From Methylobacter tundripaludum SV96 (lineage in GTDB: Bacteria > Pseudomonadota > Gammaproteobacteria > Methylococcales > Methylomonadaceae), in assembly GCF_000190755.2 (NCBI RefSeq), contig NZ_JH109152.1:372001-436000 (forward strand): a DNA stretch of 64,000 bases, read 5' to 3'. Positions 35,921-45,357 of this stretch are shown piece by piece. A program made the translations under genes and the position numbers. The stretch's first letter is position 1. Each line of letters starts with the position of its first letter. The notes beneath the pieces were generated by a model. That model saw nothing but the letters and a program-made list of their open reading frames with translations. It ran no database searches and was not told the origin of the DNA.

Positions 35921-36526
35921 CTATTGCTTTAGCAATATCAGCGCATCTTCTATCTGCCTGTCGGTTACATCGATGTCATGCCGCTGCTTGATTTCCCGTT
36001 GCAGCAAGGCAGCGTCGGCATTATCGAACCGCATTTTTGCAAGCATGCTCGACAAATCCTCATTAACCGCCCAGGGATAGATCAGCCATCGCCATTCACT
36101 AACCGATTCGACGTAAAAGTCGGGAATATAGCTGGAAACGGTTTTGAGGTGCATGGCGGCTGTGCGCAATTCGTTCGCCTTGCCGCAGCGCCGGAGATGC
36201 TCGACGCCCACGGTAAAGGTATCGCCGCTATCGCAGACATCGTCCAATAGCAGGACGTTTCGCCCGTTGATGTCGGCATTTAACGGGTACTTAACATAGG
36301 CCTGATGCTGTTTATACACGCCTTGATAATGCTCGATTTTGAAGCCGGTCAGGTCATGGATGCCGAGCATATCCGATAAAAGCCGTCCCGGTATATAACC
36401 GCCTCGCCCTATGGCGACGATGACATCGATCCGGAAATTTTCCTGGCGCAATTGTTGAGCCAGTCGGCGGCATAAACTGTAGACATCTTCCCATGTGATT
36501 AAAGTACAGGGTAATTCTTCATCCAT
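35921..36526 (-). CDS. Phosphoribosyltransferase family protein (HGPRT-like)
   Basis: 201 residues. The PRPP-binding loop is NVLLLDDVCDSGDTFTVGVE (acidic pair and SGDT), and VIVAIGRGGYIPGRLLSD is the PPi loop region. The rest of the fold (FKIEHYQGVYK, VESVSEWRWLIYPW) matches small purine-type PRTases, including archaeal Gpt-like proteins. It probably salvages hypoxanthine, guanine or xanthine, but the base cannot be told from motifs. The C-terminal ~35 residues (LLQREIKQRHDIDVTDRQIE) form an extra helical tail. Monocistronic. Confidence 0.85.
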   Translation of the reverse strand: MDEELPCTLITWEDVYSLCRRLAQQLRQENFRIDVIVAIGRGGYIPGRLLSDMLGIHDLTGFKIEHYQGVYKQHQAYVKYPLNADINGRNVLLLDDVCDSGDTFTVGVEHLRRCGKANELRTAAMHLKTVSSYIPDFYVESVSEWRWLIYPWAVNEDLSSMLAKMRFDNADAALLQREIKQRHDIDVTDRQIEDALILLKQ

Positions 36527-36571
36527 ATCGAAACCTCGGGGTTATCAGTAATGGTCCCCAAATGAAGGGAC

Positions 36572-36828
36572 GTGGAATCCGTTCACGCTTCGACAAGGCT
36601 CTCCTGAGCGTACATAAATATCTATGTAACTTTTTGCACTATAAATACAATGAGTTACAAGTCGATCTAGCTCCCTCTCCTGCTGGAGAGGGTAGGGGTG
36701 AGGAGAATAAAAACAACCATTTATATCCCCCTCATCCCAACCTTCTCCCTCAAGGGAGAAGGGGCTGGCACTTGTGTAGATACCTATGCCTGAGCATAGC
36801 CGAAAGGCTCAGCACGAACGGATTCCAC
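36572..36828. repeat. Compound palindromic element with GTGGAATCCGTTC ends
   Basis: 257 bp. The ends GTGGAATCCGTTC and GAACGGATTCCAC are perfect inverted copies. Inner parts are partly paired (GCTCTCCTGAGC; CCTCTCCTGCTGGAGAGGG; CTTCTCCCTCAAGGGAGAAG). The open frame 36562-36855 is its translation. It fills the 347-bp gap between two genes. Confidence 0.65.
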
Positions 36829-36873
36829 AAGCTCCAACTAATCTTTTTAGGCTAAACGGAACGATTCCGGCCT

Positions 36874-37749
36874 TTATTGCAGAACATTCGCCAACCGGCA
36901 TAACATCAAAAACAGGCCGTTAGTCATTTCTGCAAATGGCTCATAGTCGAGCTTATCCGGCGTATCCTGAGCCGTATGGTAATAGGGATAACGGTAGAAA
37001 GCGGTATCGGTAATCATCAAAGCTTTGTAACCGTGCCGCCAAAACGCCAGCTGATCGCTCAAGGACACTCCCGGCACAATGGCAGGAGCGGCGATGGATT
37101 GCACCGGAAAATCCGTCGCCGAGGAAAACGCTCGAACGCAGTCCCGTAAGGTGTGCCGGGAGCGCAAGTTGGAAACGAAAGCAATAAAATTGCCGGTATC
37201 GGGATAAAAATGCTTCAGAAAAGGCGGATAAGTTTGACTGCCTGGTTGGTCCCGATAATAGCCGACGGTCTCCAGCGAGATCATAAAACGTATCGGATCA
37301 CCGCGTTGCCTGGCGGCTTTGGCATACACCATACTGCCCATGCTCGGCCAGAAGAAAAAAGGCGGCTCTTCGTTCACAAAAGCGACGAAACGCAGGCTGG
37401 TTTCAGGCGCAACATCCTTGAACAGGCGCGAAAGTTCCAGCAACGCTGCAACGCCGCTGCCGTTATCATTAGCGCCCGGACTGCCAAAGACTGAATCGTA
37501 ATGAGCGCCTATCAGGATGACATCGTTGTTACGGCTGTTACCGGGGCGGGTGATTTCAAGATTGGCGCATTCAATACCTTGTGCGGTATAAGTCTGCTTG
37601 CGGACGTCATAGCCTTGCTGCCGCCATTCTCCCGTAATATAAGCCTCAGCAGCATGCAGCGCATCCGGATGAAAAACATTATGCTCGCCGATTTTACCGG
37701 CAAGTTCATAGACATGTGTGCGTAAGCGCTGAATTGAAATTTCGTTCAT
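36874..37749 (-). CDS. M28-family zinc peptidase
   Basis: 291 residues. Zinc ligands and catalytic residues are readable: LIGAHYDSVFGSPGANDNGSG with His and bridging Asp, FVNEEPPFF with the general base Glu pair, and MITDTAFYRYPYYHTAQDTP with the last His. This is the aminopeptidase-type M28 fold. No signal peptide is visible, so it is probably cytoplasmic or anchored by partners. Substrate unknown. Start ATG 37749; stands alone. Confidence 0.87.
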   Translation of the reverse strand: MNEISIQRLRTHVYELAGKIGEHNVFHPDALHAAEAYITGEWRQQGYDVRKQTYTAQGIECANLEITRPGNSRNNDVILIGAHYDSVFGSPGANDNGSGVAALLELSRLFKDVAPETSLRFVAFVNEEPPFFFWPSMGSMVYAKAARQRGDPIRFMISLETVGYYRDQPGSQTYPPFLKHFYPDTGNFIAFVSNLRSRHTLRDCVRAFSSATDFPVQSIAAPAIVPGVSLSDQLAFWRHGYKALMITDTAFYRYPYYHTAQDTPDKLDYEPFAEMTNGLFLMLCRLANVLQ

Positions 37750-37906
37750 GTTTCTGTGCCGACAAAGTTAAAACGAAAGTTGGCAAGAGCTCCGGCGATG
37801 TTCGTATCAAGCCGGGGATTGCACGTGTTACAAAGCAAAATATTGGACAGGGTCCACTTTAAGTCTACAGGTTTAGAATCGGTACATGTCGGTAAATTTT
37901 ACGTAG

Positions 37907-38968
37907 CTAAAGCCAGTTTTTTTTCTTGAAAAACCTGAGCAAAAATACCGACACGCCGATAAATACCGCCCACAACGCCGGGTAGCCCCATCTCCATTTC
38001 AACTCCGGCATGTATTCGAAATTCATGCCGTAGACCCCGGCGATGAAGGTTAATGGAATAAAGATGGACGCAAACACGGTCAGCACTTTCATGGTTTCGT
38101 TCATTTTGTTGCTGACGCTGGATAAATAAATGTCCAGCATGCCGGCGATTAAATCCCGGTAGGATTCCATGGCTTCAGTCACGCGAATGACGTGATCGTA
38201 TATATCGCCGAAGTAGCGCTTGGTTTTCTCATTAAGCAACTGCGATTCGCTACGCTGAATGGAGGCCAGCAATTCCCGCATGGGCGATACGCTTCGGCGC
38301 AAGAAAATCAATTCGCGCTTGATTTTCTGGATGGTGTTCAGGGTTTGCGCCGACGGGTCCGACAGCAATTCATCTTCAACGCTTTCAATCAGTTCATCGA
38401 AGGTATCTTGCAGCGTAAAATACTCATCGACTATGGTATCCATGATGATATAGGTCAGGTAGTCGGTGCCAAGATTCCTGAGATGGCTTTTATCGTTGTT
38501 AAGTCGGCTGAAGATCGGGTCGAATATCGCATCCGGCTTTTCCTTGAAGGTGAAAACGAATTTATCCAGCAGCAATAAACTGACCTGTTCATATTCCACG
38601 TTAAATTCATCAGCCAGGGAAAGTGCTTTGATAACAATATACAAGTAATCATCAAATTCCTCGAATTTCGGACGCTGATGGGTGTTGAGAATATCTTCAA
38701 GTACCAGCGCATGAATATCAAAATGCTGTCCGATCGCGTCAATAATCGACACGTCTTGCAAGCCGTCGATAATCACCCAGGTGATGGTATCGGTGCTTTG
38801 GTAGGGCAGCAGTTCTTCAATATTCTTGATGGTGCGATTGGTTAGCGTTGATTTGTCGTAATCAATGACGGTGATTTTATGCTCGTGTTTATGCACTTCG
38901 CCGACATGCACCAGCGAGCCGGGCGGCAAACCTGATTTTTCGGAAGCGTAACTCAGTGATTCGGACAT
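37907..38968 (-). CDS. corA: CorA-type Mg2+/Co2+ transporter
   Basis: 353 residues. The large cytoplasmic N-terminal domain with long helices ends in two C-terminal membrane helices. The signature VYGMNFEYMPELKWRWGYPA, with the pore-entry GMN, follows the first helix (TVFASIFIPLTFIAG). It forms pentameric Mg2+ channels in the inner membrane gated by intracellular Mg2+. Length and motif are canonical. Start ATG 38968; a Shine-Dalgarno-like AAAGGGA lies upstream. Confidence 0.92.
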   Translation of the reverse strand: MSESLSYASEKSGLPPGSLVHVGEVHKHEHKITVIDYDKSTLTNRTIKNIEELLPYQSTDTITWVIIDGLQDVSIIDAIGQHFDIHALVLEDILNTHQRPKFEEFDDYLYIVIKALSLADEFNVEYEQVSLLLLDKFVFTFKEKPDAIFDPIFSRLNNDKSHLRNLGTDYLTYIIMDTIVDEYFTLQDTFDELIESVEDELLSDPSAQTLNTIQKIKRELIFLRRSVSPMRELLASIQRSESQLLNEKTKRYFGDIYDHVIRVTEAMESYRDLIAGMLDIYLSSVSNKMNETMKVLTVFASIFIPLTFIAGVYGMNFEYMPELKWRWGYPALWAVFIGVSVFLLRFFKKKNWL

Positions 38969-39092
38969 GGTTTATCCCTTTTGATAAATATTTTTATCTG
39001 GTTGCTGTATTCAAGCATAATGGCGCACATTTTACAGGTGCTCCGGCAGTTGTTGGGATCAAAGTATAACTTTAGATTAAGGCTTTACACAG

Positions 39093-39605
39093 ATGATACA
39101 CAAACCGATGTTGGGCTGGCGCGAGTGGGTGGGGCTACCGGAACTTAAGCTGGCGGGGATTAAGGCAAAAATCGATACCGGCGCCCGATCATCGGCGCTG
39201 CATGCGTTTGCTATCGAGCCTTATCGAAAAGACGGGCAACGCTGGGTGATGTTTGCCATTCATCCCTTGCAACAACGTTGCGATGTGTCGATTGAATGTC
39301 ATGCGCCGGTTAAAGACAGGCGGATGGTTACGGATTCCGGGGGACACAAACAGCGTCGGTATGTGATAGAAACGCAGTTGGTTCTGGGGCAATCGGCGAT
39401 AAGGGCCGAAATGACGCTGACCAATCGGGACACGATGCGTTTTCGTATGTTGCTGGGGCGTACTGCGATGGATGCGCGGTTTATCATCGACCCCGGCGCA
39501 TCGTATTTGCAGGGTCGGCCGGATGCGGATGAATACCGGCGATTGCTGGCGCCGGAAAGGAGTATAGTTCCAGGCAGTTTAATAGTCGAAAGGCATTTTG
39601 ATTAA
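39093..39605 (+). CDS. RimB/RimK-associated ATP-dependent zinc protease-like protein
   Basis: 170 residues. LGWREWVGLPELKLAGIKAK, then IDTGARSSALHAF and LGRTAMDARFIIDP are typical of the DUF785 (PF05618) family, a pepsin-like aspartyl protease fold with D-T-G-A-R as its DTG site. Family members trim poly-glutamate tails that RimK adds to ribosomal protein S6. No rimK is adjacent here; instead radA follows after 2 bp, so they are probably co-transcribed. Confidence 0.85.
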   Translation: MIHKPMLGWREWVGLPELKLAGIKAKIDTGARSSALHAFAIEPYRKDGQRWVMFAIHPLQQRCDVSIECHAPVKDRRMVTDSGGHKQRRYVIETQLVLGQSAIRAEMTLTNRDTMRFRMLLGRTAMDARFIIDPGASYLQGRPDADEYRRLLAPERSIVPGSLIVERHFD

Positions 39606-39607
39606 TC

Positions 39608-40978
39608 ATGAGTAAGAAAATAAAAACCGCGTTTGTCTGCGATCAGTGCGGAGCCGATTATCCCCGCTGGGGCGGGCAATGCACCAGTTGCGGCGAATGG
39701 AATACCATCAAGGAAGTCAGGCTGGGCGGGGCGGAGCGTAACAGCCGCTCGGCAGGTTATGCCGGAAGCCGGTCCGAGGTCAAATTACTGTCGGATGTTA
39801 ATCTTTCCCAGGCGGAGAGGATTTTTAGCGGCATTTCCGAATTTGACCGGGTACTGGGCGGCGGCATAGTCTGCGGCAGTGTGGTGCTGATTGGCGGGGC
39901 GCCGGGGGCGGGCAAGAGTACGCTGTTGTTGCAGGCGATTGCCAATATTGCCGCGCGCGGCGTCAGCGTGCTGTATGTGTCCGGTGAGGAGTCGCTGCAA
40001 CAGATTGCCGAACGGGCGCACCGGCTCAAACTGCCTGCGGACAAAATCATGATGCTGGCCGAAACCTCGGTGCAACGCATCTGCGATGTATTGGATGAGG
40101 TTAAACCGCAAATTCTGGTGATCGACTCGATTCAGGTGATGCATACCCAGGATACGGAGTCCGCGCCGGGATCGGTTTCCCAGGTCAGGGAGTCGGCCAG
40201 TTATTTGACCCAATATGCCAAAAAGCATGATGTGTCGATTTTTATGGTGGGGCATGTCACCAAGGATCAATCGCTGGCGGGACCGATGACTTTGAGCCAC
40301 ATTGTCGATACGCAAGTGATGCTGGGGTCCACCGATGACGCCCGGTTCAGGGTGTTAAGGGCGGACAAAAACCGTTTCGGCAGCGTCGGCGAGTTGGGTT
40401 TTTTCGCGATGGACAGCACGGGACTTAAAGAAGTTAAAAATCCCTCGGCGATGTTTTTAAACCGGCCGGACAAACCCTCGTCAGGCAGTGTGGTGACGGT
40501 GCTGTGGGAAGGGACGCGGCCGCTGCTGGTGGAAATCCAGGCGTTGGTGACCGAATGTCAGTACGGCAATCCACGGCGACTGGCGGTGGGCTTCGATCAA
40601 AACCGTCTGGCGATGCTGCTTGCCGTGCTGTCCCGGCACGGCGGCATTTTTACCGCGAACGATGAGATTTACGCCAATGTGGTCGGCGGCATTAAAGTGA
40701 CCGAAACCAGTTCCGATTTAGCCATCGTGGTGGGTGTCGTTTCCAGCCTGAGGGATAAAGTCATTCCGCATGATGTGTTCTTTTTCGGCGAAATCGGCCT
40801 GAGCGGCGAAATCAGGCCGGTCGCCAATGGTCATGCGCGGCTTAACGATGCGGCAAAACACGGTTTCAAGAAGGCCGTTATTCCCAAGGCCAATGTGCCT
40901 AAAAAATCGATTGAGGGTTTGGAGATTCACGGCGTCTCCACGCTGTCCGAGGCGTTGGATATTCTTTCAGAGCTGTAA
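39608..40978 (+). CDS. radA: DNA repair protein RadA (Sms)
   Basis: 456 residues. N-terminal zinc finger C-x2-C-x10-C-x2-C (Cys 11, 14, 25, 28). RecA-like core with Walker A GGAPGAGKSTLLLQ, and LVIDSIQVMHT as Walker B. The RadA-specific motif DKNRFGSVGE follows. The C-terminal Lon-protease-like domain (GLSGEIRPVANGHARLNDA) has no catalytic pair, as usual. RadA drives branch migration in recombination. It is the second gene of a pair with the RimB-like protease. Confidence 0.95.
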   Translation: MSKKIKTAFVCDQCGADYPRWGGQCTSCGEWNTIKEVRLGGAERNSRSAGYAGSRSEVKLLSDVNLSQAERIFSGISEFDRVLGGGIVCGSVVLIGGAPGAGKSTLLLQAIANIAARGVSVLYVSGEESLQQIAERAHRLKLPADKIMMLAETSVQRICDVLDEVKPQILVIDSIQVMHTQDTESAPGSVSQVRESASYLTQYAKKHDVSIFMVGHVTKDQSLAGPMTLSHIVDTQVMLGSTDDARFRVLRADKNRFGSVGELGFFAMDSTGLKEVKNPSAMFLNRPDKPSSGSVVTVLWEGTRPLLVEIQALVTECQYGNPRRLAVGFDQNRLAMLLAVLSRHGGIFTANDEIYANVVGGIKVTETSSDLAIVVGVVSSLRDKVIPHDVFFFGEIGLSGEIRPVANGHARLNDAAKHGFKKAVIPKANVPKKSIEGLEIHGVSTLSEALDILSEL

Positions 40979-41087
40979 GGATATGGCCGGTAATAACTCC
41001 CCGAAACATAAACTCATCATTCCCACGCGCTGTGCTTGTCTTTATACACAACGCTGCCCAAAAGTCGTCATCAGAACGTTGCAAGTT

Positions 41088-41120
41088 AGACCTTCCAGGT
41101 TTTTAAAACCTGGAAGGTCT
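41088..41120. terminator. Perfect 16-bp hairpin behind radA
   Basis: AGACCTTCCAGGTTTT and its exact complement with a one-base centre, 110 bp after the radA stop. It could end transcription in either direction, and is also a repeat type in itself. Confidence 0.65.
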
Positions 41121-41209
41121 CTGCATATAGGCCTGTTTCTCGTCAAACGTCAAGTAAGGGACTATCGGAATGACGACAGCCTCCCTGACCGGGTTACCAC
41201 GCAGGGCGA

Positions 41210-41296
41210 CACTGCCATTAAGTTAAGAATTTTAGTGAGCGCTGGTTCCCAAGCTCCAGCTTGGGAACCAGCGTATTTCTTAACTTAATGGCAGTG
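41210..41296. mobile_element. 87-bp MITE-like element with 11-bp flanking duplication
   Basis: Ends CACTGCCATTAAGTTAAGAA and TTCTTAACTTAATGGCAGTG are perfect 20-bp inverted repeats; the centre GCTGGTTCCCAAGC / GCTTGGGAACCAGC is a REP-type hairpin. The 11-mer ACGCAGGGCGA stands directly outside both ends (41199-41209 and 41297-41307), as a target duplication would. A single end of the same type occurs near 58787-58802. The gap 40979-41586 holds this, a terminator and no gene. Confidence 0.75.
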
Positions 41297-41586
41297 ACGC
41301 AGGGCGAGGGAACTATAAGCGGAAGTTATTATTGATGGAGTCCTGAGATTGTTATCGGCGGTTGCCCGGTTTGTTATTGCGGCGGACGGAAACCGTATTT
41401 TAAAAATGGTTGCATTTGTATGAATTCAAACGGTTAAGAACCGGTACTATTTATCAATGAATTTTAAATTCCTTTGCCTTGCGGCCGGTGGCTTTGGATA
41501 ATAGCTGTTATAAGTTCCTGTTTTCAATTGAAGACAACCCAAATGAGTTAATTAGGCTTTGTGATTTCAAGGCGTGAGATGAGGAT

Positions 41587-43677
41587 ATGCACAAAAAAGA
41601 ATACCAGTTAAGGCCGGGAAATCCTTATCCTTCCGGTTCCAGAGCTAAAACCAAGGGTGTTAATTTTTCCATTTTCAGTCGTTATGCGACGCATGTTGAG
41701 CTGTTGCTGTTTGATGCGGCAGACTGCGATGAACCCTTTCAAACCATAGCGTTAAAGGAAGACGTTAATCGCACTTTTTTTTCATGGCATGTTTATGTGA
41801 CCGGATTGCCGGCCGGTACCTGGTATGCGTGGCGCATGGACGGGCCTAATCATGTCCGTGAAGCGGGATTGCATTTCGATAAGGACAAGCAGCTGATTGA
41901 CCCTTGGGTGCGTGCGGTCAGTCATAAGCGTTGGAGCCGCAAGGCCGCGTGTATGCCGGGCGACAATAAACTGACCGCCATGCGTTGCGTTGTCGTTGAC
42001 GATCGTTATGACTGGGAAGGCGATGTGCCGCTGCGCATTCGTAGCGAAAGAGCCATTGTTTACGAATTGCATGTCGGCGGCTTTACGCGGCATCCCTCTT
42101 CAAAAGTGGCCAATCCGGGCACCTTTGCCGGACTGATTGAAAAAATCCCTTACCTGCAAGCGCTCGGTATTACCCACGTTGAACTATTGCCGGTCATGGC
42201 TTTCGATGAGCAGGATGTTCCCAGGCATACTGACGATTTGGGGCTGAAAAACTACTGGGGCTACAGCACTCACAGTTTTTTCAGCCCGCATCCGGGTTAT
42301 TGCGTCACTCCGGAGCAGGGAACCCATGTCCATGAGTTTCGCGACCTGGTTAAAGCGCTGCATCAGGCAGGCATGGGCGTCATTATGGACGTTGTGTTTA
42401 ACCATACCGCAGAGGCCGGGGCAGACGGTCCGATCATTAATTTCAGGGGCATAGGCGATGATATTTTTTATCATCATGACCAGTTCGACAAGAGCATCCT
42501 TCACGATTACACCGGCTGCGGCAACACCGTAAACGCCAATCATCCGCTGGTGGCCAATTTTATTATCAGCTGTCTGGAGTATTGGGTCAGGGAAATGCAT
42601 GTCGACGGTTTTCGCTTCGATCTGGCCAGCGCGTTGGCGCGAGGGGAGGGCGGCGAAGTGCTGCAAGATCCGCCTTTGCTTTGGGGCATCGAGCTTTCAG
42701 AGCAGCTGGCCAAAACCAAGTTGATTGCCGAGGCTTGGGACGCGGCAGGACTGTATCAGGTCGGCAGTTTTCCCGGTTATCGCTGGGCCGAATGGAACGG
42801 TAGATACCGGGATGTGATCCGGCGTTTTGTGCGCGGCGACAAGGGGCTGGTCAACGAGCTGGCAACCCGTCTTTGCGGCAGTAACGACTTGTATGAGCAC
42901 AAAGGTCGACTGCCGATTAACAGCATCAACTTCGTCACCTGTCACGACGGTTTTACCCTGTACGATTTGTTTAGCTACAACGAAAAACATAACTATGCTA
43001 ACGGTGAATATAATCAGGACGGTTGCAATAATAATTTAAGTTTCAATTGCGGCATTGAGGGACAAACCGAAGATTTAAGCATTCTGGCGTTGCGCAGGAA
43101 ACAGGTGAAAAATGTTTTCGCCATGTTGCTGCTCAGTCATGGCGTCCCCATGTTACTGGCGGGCGACGAGCTATTAAACAGCCAGCACGGCAATAACAAC
43201 TGCTACTGCCAGGATAACGAATTGTCCTGGATAGATTGGAGCATGACCGAGCAAAATGCCGATATGCTGCGTTTTGTCCAACTAATGATAGCGTTACGCA
43301 AACGACACCCATCCATCATGCGGCGGCGTTTTTTGACAGGAAAATCCGTCAATGGTCGGGGTATAGCCGAAATTCAATGGCACGGCACTGAAATCAACAA
43401 GCCGTTATGGGGCGATTATGACGCGAAGGTTTTGGCTTTTACCCTGGCGGGCGTTGAAGACGGCGAACCTGATTTGCATGTTGCAATGAACATGTCGGAC
43501 CAATACGTTCGCATTGAATTGCCGGTTATTGCCGGTCGAGCATGGTGTCTGGCTTTAGACACTTCGCTGAATTCACCGCAGGATATCGTGCTTCCGCAAG
43601 ACCAAAAACCGGTACACGAAGATTTCTATTCGGTAAATAACAGGGCCGTAGTGGTTTTTGAGAATGGATGTAGTTGA
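41587..43677 (+). CDS. glgX: Glycogen debranching enzyme GlgX (GH13 isoamylase type)
   Basis: 696 residues. N-terminal CBM48-type domain (RPGNPYPSGSRAKTKGVNFS), then the GH13 barrel: YWGYSTHSFFSPHPGY, VIMDVVFNHTAEAG, DGFRFDLASAL with nucleophile Asp 345, LIAEAWDAAG with acid Glu 382 and VTCHDGFTLYDL. It cuts alpha-1,6 branches of glycogen after phosphorylase trimming. First gene of the glycogen region. A decayed second copy of its 3' end is found at 54168-54335. Confidence 0.94.
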   Translation: MHKKEYQLRPGNPYPSGSRAKTKGVNFSIFSRYATHVELLLFDAADCDEPFQTIALKEDVNRTFFSWHVYVTGLPAGTWYAWRMDGPNHVREAGLHFDKDKQLIDPWVRAVSHKRWSRKAACMPGDNKLTAMRCVVVDDRYDWEGDVPLRIRSERAIVYELHVGGFTRHPSSKVANPGTFAGLIEKIPYLQALGITHVELLPVMAFDEQDVPRHTDDLGLKNYWGYSTHSFFSPHPGYCVTPEQGTHVHEFRDLVKALHQAGMGVIMDVVFNHTAEAGADGPIINFRGIGDDIFYHHDQFDKSILHDYTGCGNTVNANHPLVANFIISCLEYWVREMHVDGFRFDLASALARGEGGEVLQDPPLLWGIELSEQLAKTKLIAEAWDAAGLYQVGSFPGYRWAEWNGRYRDVIRRFVRGDKGLVNELATRLCGSNDLYEHKGRLPINSINFVTCHDGFTLYDLFSYNEKHNYANGEYNQDGCNNNLSFNCGIEGQTEDLSILALRRKQVKNVFAMLLLSHGVPMLLAGDELLNSQHGNNNCYCQDNELSWIDWSMTEQNADMLRFVQLMIALRKRHPSIMRRRFLTGKSVNGRGIAEIQWHGTEINKPLWGDYDAKVLAFTLAGVEDGEPDLHVAMNMSDQYVRIELPVIAGRAWCLALDTSLNSPQDIVLPQDQKPVHEDFYSVNNRAVVVFENGCS

Positions 43678-43890
43678 TCAATAGCTTGTCGAGTACATCG
43701 TTGGCGCGGTTGCGGCATCAAGGCCTTTGGATCGAGAGATTCATCCTTGCCGTTGTCGGGGGCAAATCAGGGCAGACTGTACTTTGCTCCGCTTCGCAGT
43801 AAAGTGATTTTGCAGGCGATTATCCGACCTGTCAGGCTTTCAGATGGGCTCGTATGTATAACGTAAAGATATTCCGCCAAGAGGGCTGCC

Positions 43891-45264
43891 ATGCCTGAAC
43901 AAACCAATCCTTACGATTCAATTTCTCTTTCTTCTTTGGCTGTTTGGCTGACCACCGCCGATCAAACCTTGTTGTTGCAACGGCAGGCGGATGACCTTCG
44001 CTTTGCCGACAACGCCAATGATTTTCCTGTGATAACCGTGGATGCGGGGCAGAAGTATCAAATCATGGAAGGATTCGGATTTTCCTTGACCGGCGGCAGC
44101 GCCATGCTGATCAGTCGCCTGCCTGCTCCAGACAGAAGCGCATTGTTGAGGGAATTGTTCTTGCCCGGTGGCGACGGCATCGGCGTTAGTTTTCTGCGTC
44201 TGAGTATCGGTGCGTCGGACCTGAGCGAGCGCTGCTTTACCTATAACGACAGGCCGGACGATCAATCGGACCCCGAGCTGGTCCATTTCGACATCGAAGC
44301 CGGGGACCTTGAAGTCGTTCCGCTGTTACGGGAAATCTTGGCTATCAACCCCGAGATCAAGATCATGGCTACAGCATGGTCGGCGCCGACTTGGATGAAG
44401 ACTAACCAAAGTTTCACCGGCGGCAAACTGAGGCCGGATTGCTACGCTGTTTACGCCGCTTACCTGGTCAAATATCTGCAAGCCATGCGGGACAGAGGCA
44501 TTACCGTCCATGCCATCACCCCGCAGAACGAACCCTTGAATCAAAAAAACGAACCCAGCATGATCATGGAAGCGGGCGAGCAGGCCGAGTTCATCAAAAA
44601 TCATCTGGGACCGGCTTTGCAGGCAGCCGGACTGGCCGATGTGGAACTGTTTTGTTGGGACCACAATTGCGATGTCCCGGAGTATCCTTTGGAAGTCTTC
44701 GCCGATGCCGAAGCGCGCCGTTATCTGACCGGTTCGGCCTGGCATCTGTACGGGGGCGATATTTCAGTTCTTTCCGAGGTGCATCAGCTTTACCCGGAAA
44801 TGAAACTTTATTTCACCGAGCAGTGGGTGGGATCAGACGGACAGTTCGGGGGGGATTTGATGTGGCACGTGAAAAATGTGCTGATTGGCTCCATACGCAA
44901 CTGGAGCCGGACAGTGTTCGAATGGAACCTGGCCTCCGACCCGTTTTGCTGTCCCCATACGCCGGGGGGCGAGGCCCGTTGCGTCGGCGCTTTGACCCTA
45001 GGCGAAGAGGTTACCCGCAACGTCGCCTACTATGTGATCGCCCATGCCGCGAAATTCGTCCGCCCCGGTTCGGTGAGAATTTATTCCGATCAACAAGCGT
45101 CCTTGCCCAATGTGGCTTTTGTTACGCCCGAGGGCTACATCGTCCTGATTGTGCTCAATGACGGGGCTGAATCACGATCCTTTACTATCCAATTTCAAGG
45201 GAAAAATGCCGTAGCCACCCTGCCGGCAAGCTCGGTGGCTACGTATGTCTGGCGAGCAGCGTAA
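43891..45264 (+). CDS. Glycoside hydrolase family 30 protein
   Basis: 457 residues. IMEGFGFSLTGGSAMLISRL marks the N-terminus of the GH30 barrel. ITPQNEPLN holds the acid/base Glu, and MKLYFTEQWVGSDG the nucleophile Glu. Family enzymes split beta-linked sugars (glucosylceramide, beta-1,6-glucan, xylan). No signal peptide is evident, so a cytoplasmic beta-glucosidase-like role is likelier than secreted polymer hydrolysis; the substrate is unknown. Located 213 bp behind glgX and before a REP/RAYT unit. Confidence 0.87.
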   Translation: MPEQTNPYDSISLSSLAVWLTTADQTLLLQRQADDLRFADNANDFPVITVDAGQKYQIMEGFGFSLTGGSAMLISRLPAPDRSALLRELFLPGGDGIGVSFLRLSIGASDLSERCFTYNDRPDDQSDPELVHFDIEAGDLEVVPLLREILAINPEIKIMATAWSAPTWMKTNQSFTGGKLRPDCYAVYAAYLVKYLQAMRDRGITVHAITPQNEPLNQKNEPSMIMEAGEQAEFIKNHLGPALQAAGLADVELFCWDHNCDVPEYPLEVFADAEARRYLTGSAWHLYGGDISVLSEVHQLYPEMKLYFTEQWVGSDGQFGGDLMWHVKNVLIGSIRNWSRTVFEWNLASDPFCCPHTPGGEARCVGALTLGEEVTRNVAYYVIAHAAKFVRPGSVRIYSDQQASLPNVAFVTPEGYIVLIVLNDGAESRSFTIQFQGKNAVATLPASSVATYVWRAA

Positions 45265-45276
45265 AAGTTTATATAT

Positions 45277-45330
45277 CGTTCCCACGCTCCAGCGTGGGAA
45301 TGCAGTAAGGGACGTTCCAGCGTCCCGTTC
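45277..45330. repeat. REP pair upstream of RAYT
   Basis: TTCCCACGCTCCAGCGTGGG and the following GGGACGTTCCAGCGTCCC. The same first unit recurs at 45914-45940, behind the RAYT gene, and singly at about 46706 and 24571. Confidence 0.8.
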
Positions 45331-45357
45331 CACTAAACCACAGCCAAAAAAGTCGTC

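Noticed and set aside
36562-36855. A 97-residue open frame
   Set aside because: It lies wholly inside a palindromic element with GTGGAATCCGTTC ends.
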